A program made the position numbers and the translations under genes. 64,000 nucleotides of DNA from Akkermansia muciniphila (GTDB taxonomy: Bacteria; Verrucomicrobiota; Verrucomicrobiia; Verrucomicrobiales; Akkermansiaceae), in assembly GCF_040616545.1 (NCBI RefSeq), contig NZ_CP156688.1:2852001-2916000 (forward strand). Direction: 5' to 3'. The notes beneath the pieces are model-generated. The model searched no databases. It worked only from the letters and a program-made list of their open reading frames with translations, and was not told where the DNA came from. Position 1 is the stretch's first letter. Each line of letters opens with the position of its first letter. Positions 61,488-64,000 of the stretch are shown here, one piece after another.

Positions 61488-62798
61488 TTAAAGGTAGCTG
61501 CGCACCACGCCGGAGACGCGCTCCCGGGCGGCGGCAATGCGCTTGCGCAGTTCAAGCGTGTAGGCCTCCATGTCCCGGATGGGGGACTGGGCCACGCCGG
61601 AAATCATGGCCGCCTGGGCCACTGCCGGGCATTCCCATTCAATGATGCGGGGATCAATGGGCTTGGGAATCACGTAGTCAATGCCAAAGCTGAGGGGCGT
61701 GCCCCCGTAGAGGTCCACCACCTCCTGCGGAACGGGCTCCTTCGCCAGATCAGCCAGCGCGCGCGCGGCGGCAATCTTCATCTGTTCATTGATGACAGTG
61801 GCGTGCACGTCCAGGGCGGCGCGGAAGATGAAGGGGAAGCAGGAGACGTTGTTCACCTGGTTGGGCCAGTCGGAACGTCCGGACCCCATGATGCAGTCCG
61901 GACGGGCCTTCTTGGCATCCTGGTACGTGATTTCCGGGTCCGGGTTCGCGCAGGCGAAGATGATGGGTGAAGGCGCCATGAGCTTCACCATGTCCTGCGT
62001 GAGCAGCCCCTTGGTGGAAAGCCCCAGGAACACGTCCGCCCCGGTCAGGGCTTCATCCAGAGAGCAGTCCTCCGACTGGGAGAACTGGGCCTTGGTGGCG
62101 TGCAGGTCAATGCGCCCGGTGTGAATCAGCCCCTTGGAGTCAAACATGTAAATGTGTTCACGGCGAACGCCCAGCGTCATGTAAAACCGGGCGCAGGAGA
62201 TGCCGGCAGCCCCGGCGCCGACCACCACCACCTTCATGTCTTCCAGCTTGCGGCCCGTCAGTTCCGCAGCGTTCAGGAGGGCCGCTCCGGAGATCACCGC
62301 CGTGCCGTGCTGGTCGTCATGGAATACGGGGATGTTCATTTCTTCCCGCAGGCGGTCCTCCACCATGAAGCATTCCGGGGCCTTGATGTCTTCCAGGTTA
62401 ATGGCGCCGAAGGTGGGTTCCATCGTCTTGATGACCTCGATCAGCTTTTCCGGCTCCTTCACGTTCAGTTCAATGTCAAAAACGTCAATATCCGCGAACA
62501 CCTTGAACAGGACCCCCTTGCCTTCCATCACCGGCTTGGCGGCGTCCGGACCGATGTTGCCCAGGCCCAGCACGGCGGTGCCGTTGGTCACCACGCCCAC
62601 CAGGTTGGAGCGGCCCGTGTACAGGGCGCTCTGGGATGGGTCCTCCTGAATGCGGAGGCAGGGTTCGGCCACGCCCGGGGAATAGGCAAGCGTCAAATCC
62701 CGCTGCGAAAAGCAGGGCTTGCAGGGCAGCGTTTCCACCTTGCCGGGGCGGGGCTGGGAATGGTACTGCAAGGCATCTAATCTGATATCGGAACTCAT
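61488..62798 (-). CDS. NAD(P)-dependent malic enzyme, short form
   Basis: Oxidatively decarboxylates malate to pyruvate. 436 residues from the ATG at 62798 (MSSDIRLDALQYHSQPRPGKVE); the open frame continues upstream to 62885 but that part lacks family similarity. Malic-enzyme motifs: YSPGVAEPC, SNLVGVVTNGTAVLGLGNIG, VFADIDVFDIELNV, FHDDQHGTA (with the catalytic and metal acids nearby), and Rossmann loop VVVVGAGAAGISCARF. FACANPDPEI and MGSGRSDWPNQVNN follow. It is the catalytic half of MaeB-type enzymes without the phosphotransacetylase domain. Cofactor preference not decided from sequence. Upstream lies the divergently read gene at 62973. Confidence 0.95.
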   Translation of the reverse strand: MSSDIRLDALQYHSQPRPGKVETLPCKPCFSQRDLTLAYSPGVAEPCLRIQEDPSQSALYTGRSNLVGVVTNGTAVLGLGNIGPDAAKPVMEGKGVLFKVFADIDVFDIELNVKEPEKLIEVIKTMEPTFGAINLEDIKAPECFMVEDRLREEMNIPVFHDDQHGTAVISGAALLNAAELTGRKLEDMKVVVVGAGAAGISCARFYMTLGVRREHIYMFDSKGLIHTGRIDLHATKAQFSQSEDCSLDEALTGADVFLGLSTKGLLTQDMVKLMAPSPIIFACANPDPEITYQDAKKARPDCIMGSGRSDWPNQVNNVSCFPFIFRAALDVHATVINEQMKIAAARALADLAKEPVPQEVVDLYGGTPLSFGIDYVIPKPIDPRIIEWECPAVAQAAMISGVAQSPIRDMEAYTLELRKRIAAARERVSGVVRSYL

Positions 62799-62972
62799 GA
62801 TCGTAATGGAAAAACGGAAAATCGAGCCTTGCTTGCACCACATAATCACCATGGTTTCAAGCAAATAATCATTTAATCGCGTCACACGCCGGGACTGAAA
62901 AACGGCTTTTTACATTGAAAGAGGCTTCCGGATATGGTAGTAAATAGCCGGATTATCAATTGCCTCGTGACC

Positions 62973-64000
62973 ATGGAAACCACTCCCCCCCTGCCTTCCG
63001 GATTTAACATCAACGGCTATCTTATTCAGTCCCTGAAGCAGACGGATTCCCTCTGCCACGTTTACTACGCATCGGACGCCGGCCACGTTCAGTACCTGGT
63101 CCGCGAGTTCTGCCCGCAGGGCCTCGCCGTGCGCGACCCGGAAAGCGGAAAACTGCGCTATCCGGAAACCACGGACATTGAACGGGAAGTCCTCCCGCTG
63201 AAAAACGATTTTGAAGCCCAGTTCCGCACCGGCTCTCTGGGGGAAATCCCCGCCCTGGGCACCCTGTACCTGGTTTATGCCCTGCCCGGCGTCCATCCGG
63301 AGCAGCCCGCGGCCCCGGCTCCACCGGTGGAACCCCTCCAGCGCGACCAGAGAGCCCTGGCTACTCCCGGACCGTCGGCAGCTCCGGCACACTCCATCCC
63401 CCTTCCCCAGCCCCGGAAAAAGAAAAGCTCCGCCGGGCTATGGATTCTCCTCCTGATTCTTCTTGGAGCCGCCTACGGCCTTTACCATTACACGCAGACC
63501 CCGGCAGAAGAGCCTGCCGCTGCGCAGGAGGCCGCCAAGCCCCAGCACAAGAAGGAAAAGAAGGAAGCCCCCAAGGCGGAAAAGAAAGCTGCCCAGCCCG
63601 CCGTGGAGGCGGAAGACCCCTTTGAACAGGAAACCGCCGCCGCGGAAAACGGCGCACCCGCTGGAGAAGAACAGCCGGAAGAAACCCCGTCCGCGGATGC
63701 CCCTGCGGAGGAGACCGGGGACGATTCCGCCGTTTCAGCCGAAGAGCCTGCTCCGGAACCTGAAGAGGCCGCGGAAGATACCGAAACGCCCGCTGCGGAA
63801 GAACAACCGGTCCCCGCCGTTCCCGCCAAGCAAAAGGAAACTCCCTCCGCCGCCCCGGCGGCACACGCCGCCGCCAAACCGGCTCCCGCTGCGCGGCCCC
63901 GCGGAAAAGCCGTCAAGCAGACCACCAACATGGGGGACGTGAACGCCTACGTGAAGAAATTCGCCAAGGCCATGACCCTCAATCAATGGAGAAAGCAGTA
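62973..64000 (+). CDS. Membrane protein with a degenerate kinase-like N-lobe and a Pro/Ala/Glu-rich region (3' end cut)
   Basis: At least 342 residues from ATG 62973, open to the window edge. Residues 7-110 read LPSGFNINGYLIQSLKQTDS...VYYASDAG...YLVREFCPQGLAVRDPESG, which follows the plan of the N-lobe of bacterial Ser/Thr kinases of the IKEYxPxxLAVR type, but with the glycine-rich loop replaced and Lys changed to Arg. There is no catalytic lobe. A membrane helix follows near residue 155 (AGLWILLLILLGAAYGLYHY), preceded by PRKKKSS, and then a low-complexity linker of about 140 residues rich in Ala, Glu and Pro. A new domain begins at the edge (MGDVNAYVKKFAKAMTLNQW). Possibly an envelope-spanning or sensory protein. 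Confidence 0.7.
   Translation, partial: METTPPLPSGFNINGYLIQSLKQTDSLCHVYYASDAGHVQYLVREFCPQGLAVRDPESGKLRYPETTDIEREVLPLKNDFEAQFRTGSLGEIPALGTLYLVYALPGVHPEQPAAPAPPVEPLQRDQRALATPGPSAAPAHSIPLPQPRKKKSSAGLWILLLILLGAAYGLYHYTQTPAEEPAAAQEAAKPQHKKEKKEAPKAEKKAAQPAVEAEDPFEQETAAAENGAPAGEEQPEETPSADAPAEETGDDSAVSAEEPAPEPEEAAEDTETPAAEEQPVPAVPAKQKETPSAAPAAHAAAKPAPAARPRGKAVKQTTNMGDVNAYVKKFAKAMTLNQWRKQ

Noticed and set aside
1-64000. CRISPR array, insertion sequence, rRNA operon or riboswitch
   Set aside because: No regularly spaced repeats, no transposase gene, no rRNA sequence and no riboswitch-like conserved leader were seen on reading through the window.

Overview
The window looks like chromosomal DNA of an Akkermansia-type gut verrucomicrobium. 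This is inferred from the high G+C, from the mix of genes (fused CcsBA, rubrerythrin plus a large KatE-type catalase, MenD, N-acetylhexosamine kinase and fucose mutarotase), and from a canonical TTGACA/TATAAT-like promoter. No rRNA or other marker is present to prove the species.

Layout. 1-6078 (minus strand): a bifunctional proline-catabolic PutA cut by the window edge, a secreted thioredoxin-fold protein without CxxC, a KH-R3H RNA-binding protein and a secreted hypothetical protein. 6454-8709: catalase katE with a strong terminator. 8790-12690: a small, compositionally distinct cassette of three genes. Two of them encode phage tail-fibre-like paralogues with repeated H-x-T-x-E-x-R-x-W-N modules; the cassette ends at a terminator next to tRNA-Val(UAC). 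12843-20328: housekeeping and membrane genes (ccsBA, rubrerythrin, a GNAT acetyltransferase, a lipoprotein, ftsK).

20866-52038 is one large exopolysaccharide/capsule locus reading rightward. It runs: initiating phosphoglycosyl transferase, Wza-like export lipoprotein, Wzc-like tyrosine kinase, CpsB-type PHP phosphatase; a long run of GT4 and GT2 glycosyltransferases, many overlapping by ATGA; a Wzy-like polymerase, a second unidentified polytopic protein, a WcaF-like acetyltransferase; pyruvyl transferase, Wzx flippase, an iron-sulfur F420-dehydrogenase-like protein; and three acyltransferase-3 membrane proteins, the last coupled to a small DNA-binding protein. Assembly logic: lipid-linked unit built in the cytoplasm, decorated with acetyl/acyl/pyruvyl groups, flipped, polymerised and exported under Wzc/CpsB phosphorylation control. 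One GT2 is a wreck (internal deletion plus frameshift) and one GT2 is conspicuously AT-rich and probably recently acquired.

The most interesting signal is in the AT-rich 537-bp gap in front of this locus. A perfect 16-bp inverted repeat (20661-20676 / 20832-20847) brackets 155 bp carrying promoter-like sequences at both ends and pointing outward. This is the architecture of an invertible, phase-variable promoter. It is a hypothesis from sequence only; no recombinase is encoded in the window.

52129-64000: an outer-membrane barrel, an N-acetylhexosamine-kinase-like protein, L-fucose mutarotase and a PatB/MalY-type aminotransferase (host-glycan sugar use is a plausible theme), a small membrane protein, metG, menD, a secreted hypothetical protein, a malic enzyme, and a membrane protein cut by the right edge whose N-terminus resembles a decayed protein-kinase N-lobe.
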